Assembly: GCA_964651705.1 (NCBI GenBank)
Contig: CAZYWZ010000010.1
Span: 1 to 64,000 of the forward strand
From: JADLBR01 sp964651705
GTDB taxonomy: Bacteria; Verrucomicrobiota; Verrucomicrobiia; JADLBR01
Reading direction: 5' to 3'
Length of the DNA stretch: 64,000 nt
Made by a program: the position numbers and the translations under genes. Below the pieces are notes generated by a model. That model saw only the letters and a list, made by a program, of their open reading frames with translations. It made no database searches and was not told where the DNA came from. This document shows positions 8,623-17,196 of the stretch, piece after piece (positions within the stretch are counted from its first letter, which is position 1; every line of letters starts with the position of its first letter).

Positions 8623-8975
8623 AGGCCGGCACCCGAAGCATCGCACCCTCCGCCACTTCCCTGCGCGAGGATCCTGCGGCACCCCAAATCCTCGCGCAAG
8701 GATCGCTCCCCGAGTGACGTGCCCTCAACGAACCGTATAGGACACAGGCACGTCACTGTGCCAAGTTTTGTAGGGCGCGGATTCCTATCCGCGCCACGCA
8801 CGGTCCTGCCGGTTGCCCGTGGCGCGAAAGGGATTTCGCGCCCTACATTCCCAAGTGTTGCGCCTCCGGGTAGTGCCTTACGCGCGGATTTGGGGGCACC
8901 CTACCTCCTTGAAAATTCACCCGTTGGCCGATACAAGGGCAGACGGGTCGTCTGGCCCACGGCAGGAGAATCGGA
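8623..8975. other. Non-coding region packed with inverted repeats
   Basis: Three inverted repeats lie in series: TGCGCGAGGAT (8662-8672) with ATCCTCGCGCA (8688-8698); GTGACGTGCC (8714-8723) with GGCACGTCAC (8747-8756); and the GTAG hairpin pair at 8770-8846. No gene is supported. The last part leads into the acyl-CoA ligase. Confidence 0.7.
8770..8846. repeat. Inverted pair of GTAG-foot hairpins (BIME-like)
   Basis: Left unit: GTAG (8770-8773), then stem GGCGCGGAT / ATCCGCGCC with loop tcct. Right unit, on the minus strand: CTAC (8843-8846) and stem GGCGCGAAA / TTTCGCGCC with a 4-base loop. The two stems share only GGCGCG, yet both keep the GTAG foot, a 9-bp stem and a 4-base loop. Confidence 0.8.
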
Positions 8976-8978
8976 TTG
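8964..8978 (+). promoter_or_regulatory. Ribosome site deciding a TTG start
   Basis: AGGAGAA at 8964-8970 lies five bases ahead of TTG at 8976-8978, which begins MKFPAEMNAA. The next ATG (8994) has no such site, so the TTG start is preferred. Confidence 0.65.
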
Positions 8979-10535
8979 AAGTTTCCGGCAGAGATGAACG
9001 CGGCGGCGCTCTTGGTGGACTCCCACCTGGAGTCGGGCCGCGCCGACAAGCCGGCCATCCTGTGCGAGGGGGAGACGGTCACCTACCGCCAGCTCCACGA
9101 GCGCGTGAATCGTTTCGGCAACGCCCTCGGGGCGCTGGACGTCCGCATGGAGGAGCGGGTCGCGATCCTGATGCCGGACACCCCGGAGCTGGTGTACGCC
9201 TTTTTTGGCGCCATGAAGATCGGCGCCGTCGCGATCCCGATCAACACGATGCTCCTGCCAAAGGACTACCTCTACGTGTTGAACGACTGCCGCGCGCGCG
9301 TGCTCGTCCTGCACGAATGGTTCGTGCGGCACTATCTCGAGATCCGGGAAGGGCTGAAATATCTCAAGCACGTCATCGTGGCGAACAACGGGCCCGAGGG
9401 CTGCCTCCGGCTCGCCGATCTCTTGCGCGACGCCCCGCCGGAACTGGACCCGGCCGACACGAGCAAGGACGACTCGGCGTTCTGGCTCTACAGCTCGGGC
9501 ACGACCGGGTTCCCTAAGGGCACGATCCACCTGCACCACGACATGCTCGTCGAGGCCGAATACTACGGCAGGCAGACGATCGGGATCCGCGAGGACGATG
9601 TCTCGTTCTCGATCGCCAAGCTCTTCTTCGCCTACGGCCTTGGCAACGGCCTGTATTTTCCCCTCTACGCCGGCGGGACCACGGTGCTGCTGCCCGAGCG
9701 GCCGACGCCGCCCAAGGCCTTCGAGGTGATCGACCGATACCGACCCACCGTCTTCTACGGCGTTCCCACCAGCTACGCGGGCATGCTCCATGCCGCCGAG
9801 ATGGTCAACCGCACGAGCCTCGGCCGAACGCGCATGTGCGTGTCCGCCGGCGAGCCGCTACCGAAGGTCATCTACGAGCGATGGCTCCAGCGCTTCGGCG
9901 TCGAGATCATCGACGGCATCGGCTCCACCGAGATCCTCCACATCTTCATATCGAATCGCCCGGGCCAGGTCCGACCCGGGAGCACCGGACAGATCGTGCC
10001 CGGCTACGAGGCCAAGATCATCGATGACCAGGGCGCCGAGCTTCCGCCCGGCCAAGTCGGGACCCTCCTGATCAAGGGCGACAGCATCGCCGCGGGCTAT
10101 TGGAACAAGCACGAGCAGACGAAGGAGACTTTCCGCGGCGAGTGGATCAACACCCATGACAAGTTCATGAAAGACCAGGACGGCTACTTCTGGTATGCCG
10201 GCCGGACCGACGACATGATCAAGGTCAGCGGGCAGGCGGTCTGGCCCGCCGACGTCGAGGCGGTCCTCCAGAAACACCCGCTGGTCCTAGACAGCGGCGT
10301 CGTCGGCACTCCCGACAAGGACGGCCTGATCAAGGTCCGGGCGTATGTCGTCCTCAAGGACAAGGGACAGGCCTCGCCCGAACTCGTCAAGGAACTCCAG
10401 GAGTTCGTGAAAGAGAACACCGCCAAGCACAAGTATCCCCGGGTCATCACCTTCGTGGACGAGTTGCCCAAGACCGCCACGGGCAAGACCAAGCGGTACC
10501 TACTGCGCAAGATCGCCGCGGAGGAAGGAATCTGA
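8976..10535 (+). CDS. Benzoate-CoA ligase-like acyl-CoA synthetase
   Basis: 519 residues from a TTG start. It is an ANL-superfamily adenylating enzyme: ATP + CoA + carboxylate to acyl-CoA + AMP + PPi, cytosolic. Motifs in order are YSSGTTGFPKGTIHLHHDM (P-loop), ASLSIAKLFFAYGLGNGLYF-like A4 region (VSFSIAKLFFAYGLGN), GIGSTEILHIFISN, YAGRTDDMIKVSG and the C-terminal catalytic lysine motif PKTATGKTKR. The HHDM and FFAYGLGN words and overall length fit the benzoate/4-hydroxybenzoate-CoA ligase family, but close relatives use other aryl or short acyl acids. It heads, on the opposite strand, a cluster with an Fe-S dehydratase/reductase and its activase, supporting a role in activating an aromatic or unsaturated acid. 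Confidence 0.85.
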   Translation: MKFPAEMNAAALLVDSHLESGRADKPAILCEGETVTYRQLHERVNRFGNALGALDVRMEERVAILMPDTPELVYAFFGAMKIGAVAIPINTMLLPKDYLYVLNDCRARVLVLHEWFVRHYLEIREGLKYLKHVIVANNGPEGCLRLADLLRDAPPELDPADTSKDDSAFWLYSSGTTGFPKGTIHLHHDMLVEAEYYGRQTIGIREDDVSFSIAKLFFAYGLGNGLYFPLYAGGTTVLLPERPTPPKAFEVIDRYRPTVFYGVPTSYAGMLHAAEMVNRTSLGRTRMCVSAGEPLPKVIYERWLQRFGVEIIDGIGSTEILHIFISNRPGQVRPGSTGQIVPGYEAKIIDDQGAELPPGQVGTLLIKGDSIAAGYWNKHEQTKETFRGEWINTHDKFMKDQDGYFWYAGRTDDMIKVSGQAVWPADVEAVLQKHPLVLDSGVVGTPDKDGLIKVRAYVVLKDKGQASPELVKELQEFVKENTAKHKYPRVITFVDELPKTATGKTKRYLLRKIAAEEGI

Positions 10536-10595
10536 CCCGACGATCCCGCGACCGAGCGCGCCAGCATCTGGGCGTCAGGGGCGCATGAATCGCGC

Positions 10596-10793
10596 TCAAC
10601 ATTCCGGCGGCAGTTCGCCCCGAGCCTCGAACCAGTACCGCAAAAACAACAGGTCGGGGGCGTCCTTCGCCGCCTCCGCGCACTCGATACCGCATGCCGA
10701 TCTCATCAGATCCACCACGATCTCGTCCATCACCCGGACAACAGAATACTGGGCCACCTCGCCAGGCTTCAGCTCGCGCACGGCCTTGTCGGT
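10596..10793 (-). pseudogene. Remnant of a nucleotidyltransferase (C-terminal part only)
   Basis: The frame TDKAVRELKPGEVAQYSVV..MDEIVVDLMRSACGIECAEAAKD resembles the C-terminal part of small nucleotidyltransferase-type proteins; here it ends in ELPPEC. The first possible start is GTG at 10781, but similarity continues back to the stop of the neighbouring small gene, and the N-terminal catalytic GSxxxGxxxxxSDxD region is absent. It is therefore read as the stump of a gene that lost its 5' part. Identification is from memory of the family pattern and is not certain. Confidence 0.5.
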
Positions 10794-11021
10794 TCAGCTC
10801 TTCTTCTGGGGACGGGCAATCATCCGCCATAGCCATGTGTCGGCCTCTTCGTGCGTTCGAAATCGATAGACGCCGCGGGGCAAAGAAGCCGCACGAAACG
10901 CCCGATGCCACGCTTCCATGTCGGCCCTCGTCTCACCCGCGAGGGACAAGGCATAGGACGTCGGCCGCCGCCGTCCGACGACTTTACCCGGGGTCTCCTC
11001 AAGATTCACGATCGGTTCCAT
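10794..11021 (-). CDS. Small protein, partner of the decayed nucleotidyltransferase
   Basis: 75 residues, starting ATG at 11021. It ends with RGVYRFRTHEEADTWLWRMIARP, a pattern I associate with small genes placed directly ahead of nucleotidyltransferase genes in PVC bacteria, in a toxin-antitoxin-like arrangement. No signal peptide or membrane segment is present. The next frame begins right after its stop, which fits a former two-gene unit. Whether it still has a function without an intact partner is unknown. Confidence 0.5.
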   Translation of the reverse strand: MEPIVNLEETPGKVVGRRRPTSYALSLAGETRADMEAWHRAFRAASLPRGVYRFRTHEEADTWLWRMIARPQKKS

Positions 11022-11151
11022 CCGCCCCTCCGGAACCAGCCTACACCGCTCTGCGAGGGATGCAACGCCGGTTCGCTAGCGGCGCTGCCCTTCGTTTCGC
11101 ACATCGCGCCCACCGCGCGAACAAACGCCCCTTCTTCGCCCGCGGGTCCCC

Positions 11152-12153
11152 CTACATCCTCAGCAGCGTCGATCCCCACACGAAGCCAGAACCGAACGCG
11201 ACCATCAGCACGAGGCTGCCGGGCTTGACCATGCCGGACTCCCTCGCCTGATACAGGGCGATGGGGAGGCAGGCGGATGCCATATTCCCGTACTCGTCCA
11301 CGTTGACGAAGACCTTCTCCTTCGCGATCCCCACCTCCGCCACGACCGCCTCGAGCATGCGGAGATTGGCCTGGTGCGGGATCAGGACATCGATGTCGTC
11401 CAGGGTCAGGCCATTCTTCTCCAGCGCCTCGAAGGTGGCCTCCGCCATGCGCCTGACGCCATTCTGGAACATCTCCTTGCCGATCATCCGGAAATGGACG
11501 CGCCCGCTCTCGATATCGTCAGGCTGGATCATGTTGGGTCGGCCGAGCGCGCTGCCGGGGGCCGCCGTATACAGGACCTTGGCGCCATCGCCCTCCGCGT
11601 GGAGGATGCTCGAGAGGACGCGCCCCTGCCCATCCTCGGACGGTCCAACGACCACCGCGCCCGCGCCATCGCCGAGCAGGATCGCGATGTTCCGTCCGTC
11701 GTAGGAACCGTCCATCCGCTTGGACAGCACCTCGCTGCACACGATCAGGATGTTCCTGTACATCCCGGATGCGATGAACGACTGCGCGATGGCCGTCCCG
11801 TACACGATGCCGGCGCACTGGGCGCGGATATCCAGCGCCGGTTTGGTCCCCAGCCCAAGCTTGCTCTGGAGGAAAAAGGCGCAACCGGGGTCGGCGTGGT
11901 CCGGCGTGATCGTGTTCATGATCACCAGGTCGATCTGGTCCATGGTCAGCCCGGCATCCGCCACCGCCGCGCGCGCGGCGATCGCCCCCAGGTCCGTCGC
12001 GCTCTGGTCCGGTTCCGCGTGGCGGCGCTTGTGGACGCCCGTGCGCTCGACGATGAACTCGTCCGATGTCTCCATCGTCTTCATCAGGTCGAAATTCGTG
12101 ACGACATTTGGCGGCAGGTAATGCCCGATGCCGGCGATGCGTGAGGCTGTCAT
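11152..12153 (-). CDS. Beta-ketoacyl synthase III (FabH)-like condensing enzyme
   Basis: 333 residues. The ATG at 12153 is preceded by GGGAGAG. The thiolase-fold catalytic triad is complete: Cys113 (RAQCAGIVYGT), His260 (IPHQANLRM) and Asn290 (EYGNMASAC). FabH normally condenses acyl-CoA with malonyl-ACP. Relatives acting on CoA substrates make or cleave beta-ketoacyl-CoA. It follows the hydrolase gene by 20 bases in a run of acyl-CoA genes rather than fatty-acid-synthesis genes, which favours a dedicated role, perhaps thiolytic or condensing, in that pathway. That role is inference; an ordinary FabH paralogue is the alternative. Confidence 0.88.
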   Translation of the reverse strand: MTASRIAGIGHYLPPNVVTNFDLMKTMETSDEFIVERTGVHKRRHAEPDQSATDLGAIAARAAVADAGLTMDQIDLVIMNTITPDHADPGCAFFLQSKLGLGTKPALDIRAQCAGIVYGTAIAQSFIASGMYRNILIVCSEVLSKRMDGSYDGRNIAILLGDGAGAVVVGPSEDGQGRVLSSILHAEGDGAKVLYTAAPGSALGRPNMIQPDDIESGRVHFRMIGKEMFQNGVRRMAEATFEALEKNGLTLDDIDVLIPHQANLRMLEAVVAEVGIAKEKVFVNVDEYGNMASACLPIALYQARESGMVKPGSLVLMVAFGSGFVWGSTLLRM

Positions 12154-12173
12154 GGTCTCTCCCTTCGATCGTT

Positions 12174-13103
12174 TCATTTGACCTCGATGCCCTCGTGCTT
12201 GAGCGATTGCTTCACGAGAAGCCCACAGTTCTTCTGGAAGAAATCCAGGGGCAGCAGCGGCGGCAGTTTCGACACGACCTCGTCCGCGATCGCGTCGCCC
12301 ACCTCCTGCGGCGTCTTGCCCGCCCGGACCTCCGCGACGATCCGCTCGTGGCATGCCTTCGTGGCGGCGATCCCCTTCTCGAAAAAGGCCCTCCCCTCGT
12401 CTGCGCCCCGGATCGTGGCGGTGTGCCCGAGGCAGACGATCTCGGCCCCGAGGGCCGCCAGGCGCTCCATTGACGCGACGTACGCCGCATAGCCTGTGAA
12501 ATAGTTCGGCCACCAATAGTCGTGCGCCGAGATGTAGTATGGGGTCACGTCGGCGCTCACGAGGATCCGCCTCTCGGCATCGAAGAAGCTCGTGCTGCAA
12601 TCGCTGTGCCCCGGGGTCGCGATCACCCGCAGGGAGAAGCTCCCACAGTCGATGGTGTCGCCATCCTTGACGGTCTCATCCACCGGGATCGTCGGCCCCG
12701 CCGCAATCGTTGGCCGGTGCCGCTCCTGTACGACGCCATTCTTGATCAAAGACTCGGTGATCATCGCATCGATCTTGGAGAAGAAGCCGACGGCCTTCTC
12801 CACCTGCAGGGTCTTGGCGGCGATCTCCGACGCCGCGAACGTGGCGCCGGGGAAGATCTCCCGGAAATAGGGCACCGCCATCACGTGATCGGGATGGGCA
12901 TGGGTGACCAGGACGCGCGCCACATAGTCGCGCGGCACGCCAAAGCCCTCCAACTGCTCGGCCACCATCGGGCCCATGGCGCCGATCGTTCCCTCGACGA
13001 GCACCCCCGAATCTTTGCCCTTCAGCAGGTAGACCGGGTACGGGCTGGTCCCGAGCATCAGGACATCTCCGGAGACTTCCGCGGGGGGTTTCTCGATCAG
13101 CAT
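12174..13103 (-). CDS. Metallo-beta-lactamase-fold hydrolase
   Basis: 309 residues. The ATG at 13103 overlaps the end of the activase gene by seven bases (ATGCTGA), so the two are translationally coupled. The dinuclear metal site is clear: His68-x-His70-x-Asp72-His73 (LVTHAHPDHVM), then ATPGHSDCST, Asp in SADVTPYY, and LGHTATIRG. The family includes thioesterases, lactonases and ring hydrolases. Lying between the KAS III and activase genes, it may hydrolyse a CoA thioester or a cyclic intermediate of the same pathway; the substrate cannot be read. Confidence 0.88.
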   Translation of the reverse strand: MLIEKPPAEVSGDVLMLGTSPYPVYLLKGKDSGVLVEGTIGAMGPMVAEQLEGFGVPRDYVARVLVTHAHPDHVMAVPYFREIFPGATFAASEIAAKTLQVEKAVGFFSKIDAMITESLIKNGVVQERHRPTIAAGPTIPVDETVKDGDTIDCGSFSLRVIATPGHSDCSTSFFDAERRILVSADVTPYYISAHDYWWPNYFTGYAAYVASMERLAALGAEIVCLGHTATIRGADEGRAFFEKGIAATKACHERIVAEVRAGKTPQEVGDAIADEVVSKLPPLLPLDFFQKNCGLLVKQSLKHEGIEVK

Positions 13104-13888
13104 GGCATCGCTTCCTTTCTGCTTCTTTCCATGGCAAACAGCGCGGCGCCGAAGGCGCCCATGAGCTGCGGGTCGGGGGGGACGAGGGGCCGGCGGCCAA
13201 ACGACTCGCCGATGAGGGTCACCAGGAGCGGATTGTGCGCGACGACGCCGCCGCTCAGGGCCAAGTCGCCCTCGATCACGTCCATCTCCATCACCCGTTT
13301 CACCACGGATCGGAATGCCCCCTTCACGATGTCCTCGACCCTCTCGCCATCGCGGATCCGCGTCAGGATCTCCGTCGCCGCGAACACCGTGCAGAAGCTT
13401 CCCAGCGACGCCTCCTTGGTGGATTTCTCCGCCAGGCCGTTCAGCTGCCCCACTTCCAGATTCATCCGGTAGGCGATCTCCTCGAGGAAGGCGCCGGTGC
13501 CTGCCGCGCACTTGCGATTCATTTTGAAATGGGTGCGCCGCCCCGCGCTGTCGAGGTGGATGACCTTGTTGTCCTGGGCGCCGATATCGATGATCGCCAG
13601 CGCCCTGGGGAAGTGGTGGAAGATGCCCTTGCCGTGGCAGGCGATCTCGGTGCTGGCGTCATTGGCCCAGGGTATGTTATGCCGACCATAGCCGGTGGAC
13701 ACCGTGTGCGCGACGTCATCCCGCGACAGCCCGGCGGCCTCCAGGGCTTCCGCCAGGCAGGCCCCCGCGGTCTCCGCGTAGGCGATCCCCGACCGCCGCA
13801 CCGCGCGCCCCACGATCTTGCCGTCGCGGTCGACGAGCACGAGCTTCGCCGCCGAAGCGCCCACGTCGATGCCGCAGAAGTGGCTCAC
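13097..13888 (-). CDS. BadF/HgdC-type ATP-dependent activase (2-hydroxyacyl-CoA dehydratase/benzoyl-CoA reductase activator)
   Basis: 263 residues, ASKHA fold. ATP-site motifs are CGIDVGASAAKLVLVD (phosphate 1), IIDIGAQDNKVI (phosphate 2) and ALSGGVVAHNP (adenosine). The two cysteines that hold the [4Fe-4S] cluster between subunits of the homodimer are Cys127 (NRKCAAGTG) and Cys166 (GSFCTVFAATEI), the same numbers as in Acidaminococcus HgdC. ATP hydrolysis drives a low-potential electron into the partner Fe-S enzyme, here surely the gene seven bases upstream. It is oxygen-sensitive in known cases, pointing to anaerobic metabolism. There is only one activase, whereas class I benzoyl-CoA reductases carry two such subunits. 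Confidence 0.93.
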   Translation of the reverse strand: MSHFCGIDVGASAAKLVLVDRDGKIVGRAVRRSGIAYAETAGACLAEALEAAGLSRDDVAHTVSTGYGRHNIPWANDASTEIACHGKGIFHHFPRALAIIDIGAQDNKVIHLDSAGRRTHFKMNRKCAAGTGAFLEEIAYRMNLEVGQLNGLAEKSTKEASLGSFCTVFAATEILTRIRDGERVEDIVKGAFRSVVKRVMEMDVIEGDLALSGGVVAHNPLLVTLIGESFGRRPLVPPDPQLMGAFGAALFAMERSRKEAMPC

Positions 13889-13895
13889 GGCCCGA

Positions 13896-15119
13896 TCACG
13901 CCTCCGCCAACTGCTCCACGAAGGCCTCGATGTTTGTCCGCGTCTGCTCGTCCGAATACAGGCGCAGGTCGTTGAGGTCGCCGTTGACTATCATGTACGG
14001 CAACCCGAGCCGGGTCTGCAGGCGCTGCGGCATCTGGTATCGGCAGTTGGAATTGTTCGGGCACGTCTTGGCGTCGTGATAGAGTATCCCGTTGACCTTG
14101 TATTTCTCGACCATCTCCTCGATATACGCCTCCTTCGGGTCATCGCTCCGGCAGATGAAGATGCTGGAATAGGCCCGCGCCATGCTCTCGAACGGATCGG
14201 CCGGATCGAGCGACTCGAAGATCCAGCTATTGCAATAGGTCGAGGCCACCACGCAGGCCTTGAGCTGCATGAACTGGGTCGAGAGATCCTTCAACTTGCC
14301 CCATATCGGCATGCCCTCCCAATAGATCCGGAAGGACTCGCCCTCGACGGCGGCCACGCCATCGGCGATGCGCTGCTTCAATTCCTTCAACAGCAGCTCG
14401 TAATAATCGATGGCCGACTGCTGCCCGCGCAGCACCACGGCGGGCCCCATCTGGATCGTCTCGTCAAAGAAGCTGATGGGCGAGGGCACGTTCGCGGCGG
14501 TCTCCAGCACCCGCTTCCACAGCTCGGTGCATTTTCGCGACGAGGCGATCACCTCGCGCAGCCTGTCGATGTCGAACTTCTGGCCGCCGACCTGCTCCAG
14601 CGTGGGGATCAGCTGCTCGATCTGCTTTGCCACGCTGTCGACCAACTCGAAATCCAGGTCGCCGCAGGCGCGCGGCGAATGGATGCCGATGCAGGGGACA
14701 TCCCACTCCCTGGCGTAGAACTGGAACCAGTCTTTGACGTCGCGGCACTGGTTCGTGTTGAAGACGAGCACGTCGGCCTTGGGTGGGCCCGGCAGTTTCA
14801 TCTTGTGGAACGGGCTCTGTTTGGCGAGGTAGGAGCCGATGTCCGCGGTCAGGTACGAGCAGATGTCGGGGGAATAGCCCTGTGCGTTGGCCAGCGGTAT
14901 CAGGTCGGTGGCCATGCGGCTGGCGCCCAGCATCGCACCGTGGTTCTCGGGGAAATATACGTTGTACCCCATGGACAGCAGCAGCTCCGCCGGCCCCACG
15001 CTGGTGCACCAGGCGGTCTTTTTGCCTTTCTCGGCGCCCTTAGCCAGCTCGACGAAGTAGTTGCCCATGACCTGCCTCATGGCCTGGTTGGATTCGAAGT
15101 CTTTTCTCTCTGCCGCCAT
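13896..15119 (-). CDS. Single HgdB/BcrC-type Fe-S subunit (2-hydroxyacyl-CoA dehydratase / reductase family)
   Basis: 407 residues, full length for one subunit. Family motifs are YFPENHGAMLGA, GYSPDICSYLTADIG (Cys87), NTNQCRDVKDWFQFYA (Cys125), RACGDLDF and HDAKTCPNNSNCRY (Cys353, Cys359). Cys87, Cys125 and Cys353 are likely [4Fe-4S] ligands; Cys38, 143, 152, 197, 289, 296, 323 and 359 are additional. Known dehydratases are heterodimers and BcrBC pairs likewise, but no second subunit gene is present. A homodimer, such as the double-cubane-cluster proteins that also pair with one ATPase, is therefore possible. Its activase follows directly. Substrate unknown: an activated aromatic or 2-hydroxyacyl-CoA is the pathway-based guess. 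Confidence 0.88.
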   Translation of the reverse strand: MAAERKDFESNQAMRQVMGNYFVELAKGAEKGKKTAWCTSVGPAELLLSMGYNVYFPENHGAMLGASRMATDLIPLANAQGYSPDICSYLTADIGSYLAKQSPFHKMKLPGPPKADVLVFNTNQCRDVKDWFQFYAREWDVPCIGIHSPRACGDLDFELVDSVAKQIEQLIPTLEQVGGQKFDIDRLREVIASSRKCTELWKRVLETAANVPSPISFFDETIQMGPAVVLRGQQSAIDYYELLLKELKQRIADGVAAVEGESFRIYWEGMPIWGKLKDLSTQFMQLKACVVASTYCNSWIFESLDPADPFESMARAYSSIFICRSDDPKEAYIEEMVEKYKVNGILYHDAKTCPNNSNCRYQMPQRLQTRLGLPYMIVNGDLNDLRLYSDEQTRTNIEAFVEQLAEA

Positions 15120-15129
15120 ACGTTTCTCC

Positions 15130-17196
15130 TTAGTGCTGATTCACAAATGTTCCCGCACGAAACCGTTCGCCAAACCGCGCCGCCAGATCCGCCAGCCGGC
15201 GTCGGACGGCATCCAGCCCGAGGTCGCGCGCGTGGCGCATCACGCCGCCGCGGAAATCGGGGAAACCGATCCCCAGCACGGTGGCGACATCGAGGTCGGA
15301 CTCGCAGCGGGCCACCCCCTCATCGAGGACGTAGGAGGCCTCGGCGACCATCCGCAGCACGAGCCGCTCGCCAATCTCGTCGTTCTCCACCTTCCGTGGC
15401 ATGCGATTCAATCCGGATCTCACCTCGGCGATCAGCCGCCGCGTGTCCTCATTGGAACGCGAAGTGTATGCGCCTTTCTCGTATTTGTAAACGCCGGCCC
15501 CCGCCTTCTGGCCGAGGTGTCCCCCCGCGACCAGGCGGGTCGCGATGGCCGACAGATCCCCATGTCGCGGAAAGACTTGGCGCATGACCCGGTCGGTGGC
15601 GACCAGGATGTCTATCCCTGCCATGTCGATCAGGGTCAGGGGTCCCATCGGGAACCCGAATCCCACCATGGCCGCATCGATCGCCTCGGGCTCGGCCCCG
15701 TCCTCCAAGAGATAAAAGGCTTCCTTCAGGTAGGGGATAAAGAGCCGGTTGACGATGAACCCCTCCCGGTTGTTGCAGAGCACGGGCGTCTTGCGGATGC
15801 CTCGGGCGAGGGCGATGGTGGCGGCGATGGCCTCCGGCGCGGCGGCCGAGTGGCGGATGACCTCGACCAGGGGCATGCGCTGCGCCGGGTTGAAGAAGTG
15901 CATGCCGATCAACCGTTCGGGGTGTTGCAGCCCGGAGGCGAGCGCGTCGAGCGAGATGGTCGAGGTGTTGGTGGCGAGGATCGCGTCCTCCCGGCACACC
16001 CCCTCGAGCCGACCGAGGACTCCCCGCTTGGCGGCCACATCCTCGAAAACGGCCTCGATCACGATATCGGCATCGGCCAGCGCCCCCCAGCCATCGGCCG
16101 GCCGGATCAATTCCAGCATGCCCCTCGCGCGCCCGGGAGCCATCTTCCCTTTCGCGACGCGGTCCTCGACCGACTTCGTGATGCGGCCGATCGCCCGGCC
16201 GACGGCATCTCTGTTCTCATCCAGAACGGCGACCGGCACCCCGCCCATGATCAGGGCGTGCGCGATGCCCGTGCCCATCGAGCCCATCCCGACCACCGCC
16301 GCGCGTCCGATCTTGCCGGGCGCGACATCGGACAACTCGGGGATCTTGGCGGTCTTCCGCGTGGCGAAAAACAGGTAGACCTTGTTGCGCGTGGCACGGG
16401 TCTCCATGCAGCGGGCGAAGGCCTGCCGCTCCGCCTCCAAACCGGCGCCGATGCCCTGTTCGAGGCCGACGCGCACCGCACCCGCGATCTCGCTCGGGGC
16501 CACCAATTCGGGCCGGACACCCGCCAGAAAATCCTCGGACCAAGAAAACGCCTCCGCGACGGCCGCCAGATCCACGATCTTGTCCTCGCGGCACCCCGTC
16601 CGAATCGGGGGACCCATCCCCCGCGCCAACTCGCAAGCCGCCTCGATCAGTGCTCCGGCAGGCACGACCGCATCCACGAGCCGGAGCTTCCGCGCCTCGG
16701 CGGCGTCGATCGCCTCCCCCGCCATCAGCATCTTGAGGGCCGGCCCTGGGCCGATCAGCCGCGGAAGCCGCTGCGTCCCCCCGGCCCCGGGGTTGAAGCC
16801 CAGATTCACCTCCGGCATGCTGAAGCGCGCATCGTCCGCGCAGACCCGCGCGTGGCACGCCATCGCCAGCTCCAGCGCCCCGCCCATCACCCGCCCCCCC
16901 ACCGCCGCGACCACCGGCTTCCCCGATGCCTCGATCTCGCCAAACGCCTCCTGGAACATCCGGGAAATCCGCACCGCGTCCTCCTCCCCGGCAATCGCCT
17001 CGAAGAGGCCCACGTCGGCCCCGGCGCTGAAGTGATCCGGCCGACCCGTGATAACGATCGCGGAAACCGCGGGATCCCCGTTCGCGCGGCGAACGGCCGC
17101 CACCAATGCCTCCAGCAGGGGAAACGTCAGCGTATTCAATGGCGGCGCATCGAGGCGCAACACCGCTATGCCATGGGAAACGTCGTAAGCGATCAT
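15130..17196 (-). CDS. Bifunctional enoyl-CoA hydratase / 3-hydroxyacyl-CoA dehydrogenase (FadB/FadJ-like)
   Basis: 688 residues, the usual length for the fused protein. Residues 1-190 are a crotonase domain with oxyanion motif HFSAGADVGLF and both catalytic glutamates, Glu109 (GGALELAMAC) and Glu129 (MPEVNLGFNPGAGGTQ), 20 apart as in FadB. From about residue 290 comes the NAD-binding motif VVGMGSMGTGIAHALIMGG, then IGMHFFNPAQRMPLVEVI and NREGFIVNRLFIPYL of the dehydrogenase. It hydrates an enoyl-CoA and oxidises the product to 3-ketoacyl-CoA. It lies 10 bases ahead of the Fe-S subunit gene, so reduction or dehydration followed by beta-oxidation-like steps is a coherent sequence; KAS III could act on the keto product. 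Confidence 0.93.
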   Translation of the reverse strand: MIAYDVSHGIAVLRLDAPPLNTLTFPLLEALVAAVRRANGDPAVSAIVITGRPDHFSAGADVGLFEAIAGEEDAVRISRMFQEAFGEIEASGKPVVAAVGGRVMGGALELAMACHARVCADDARFSMPEVNLGFNPGAGGTQRLPRLIGPGPALKMLMAGEAIDAAEARKLRLVDAVVPAGALIEAACELARGMGPPIRTGCREDKIVDLAAVAEAFSWSEDFLAGVRPELVAPSEIAGAVRVGLEQGIGAGLEAERQAFARCMETRATRNKVYLFFATRKTAKIPELSDVAPGKIGRAAVVGMGSMGTGIAHALIMGGVPVAVLDENRDAVGRAIGRITKSVEDRVAKGKMAPGRARGMLELIRPADGWGALADADIVIEAVFEDVAAKRGVLGRLEGVCREDAILATNTSTISLDALASGLQHPERLIGMHFFNPAQRMPLVEVIRHSAAAPEAIAATIALARGIRKTPVLCNNREGFIVNRLFIPYLKEAFYLLEDGAEPEAIDAAMVGFGFPMGPLTLIDMAGIDILVATDRVMRQVFPRHGDLSAIATRLVAGGHLGQKAGAGVYKYEKGAYTSRSNEDTRRLIAEVRSGLNRMPRKVENDEIGERLVLRMVAEASYVLDEGVARCESDLDVATVLGIGFPDFRGGVMRHARDLGLDAVRRRLADLAARFGERFRAGTFVNQH

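Noticed and set aside
13097..15119. Canonical class I benzoyl-CoA reductase (BcrABCD)
   Set aside because: Only one activase and one catalytic-type subunit are present; four different subunits would be needed.
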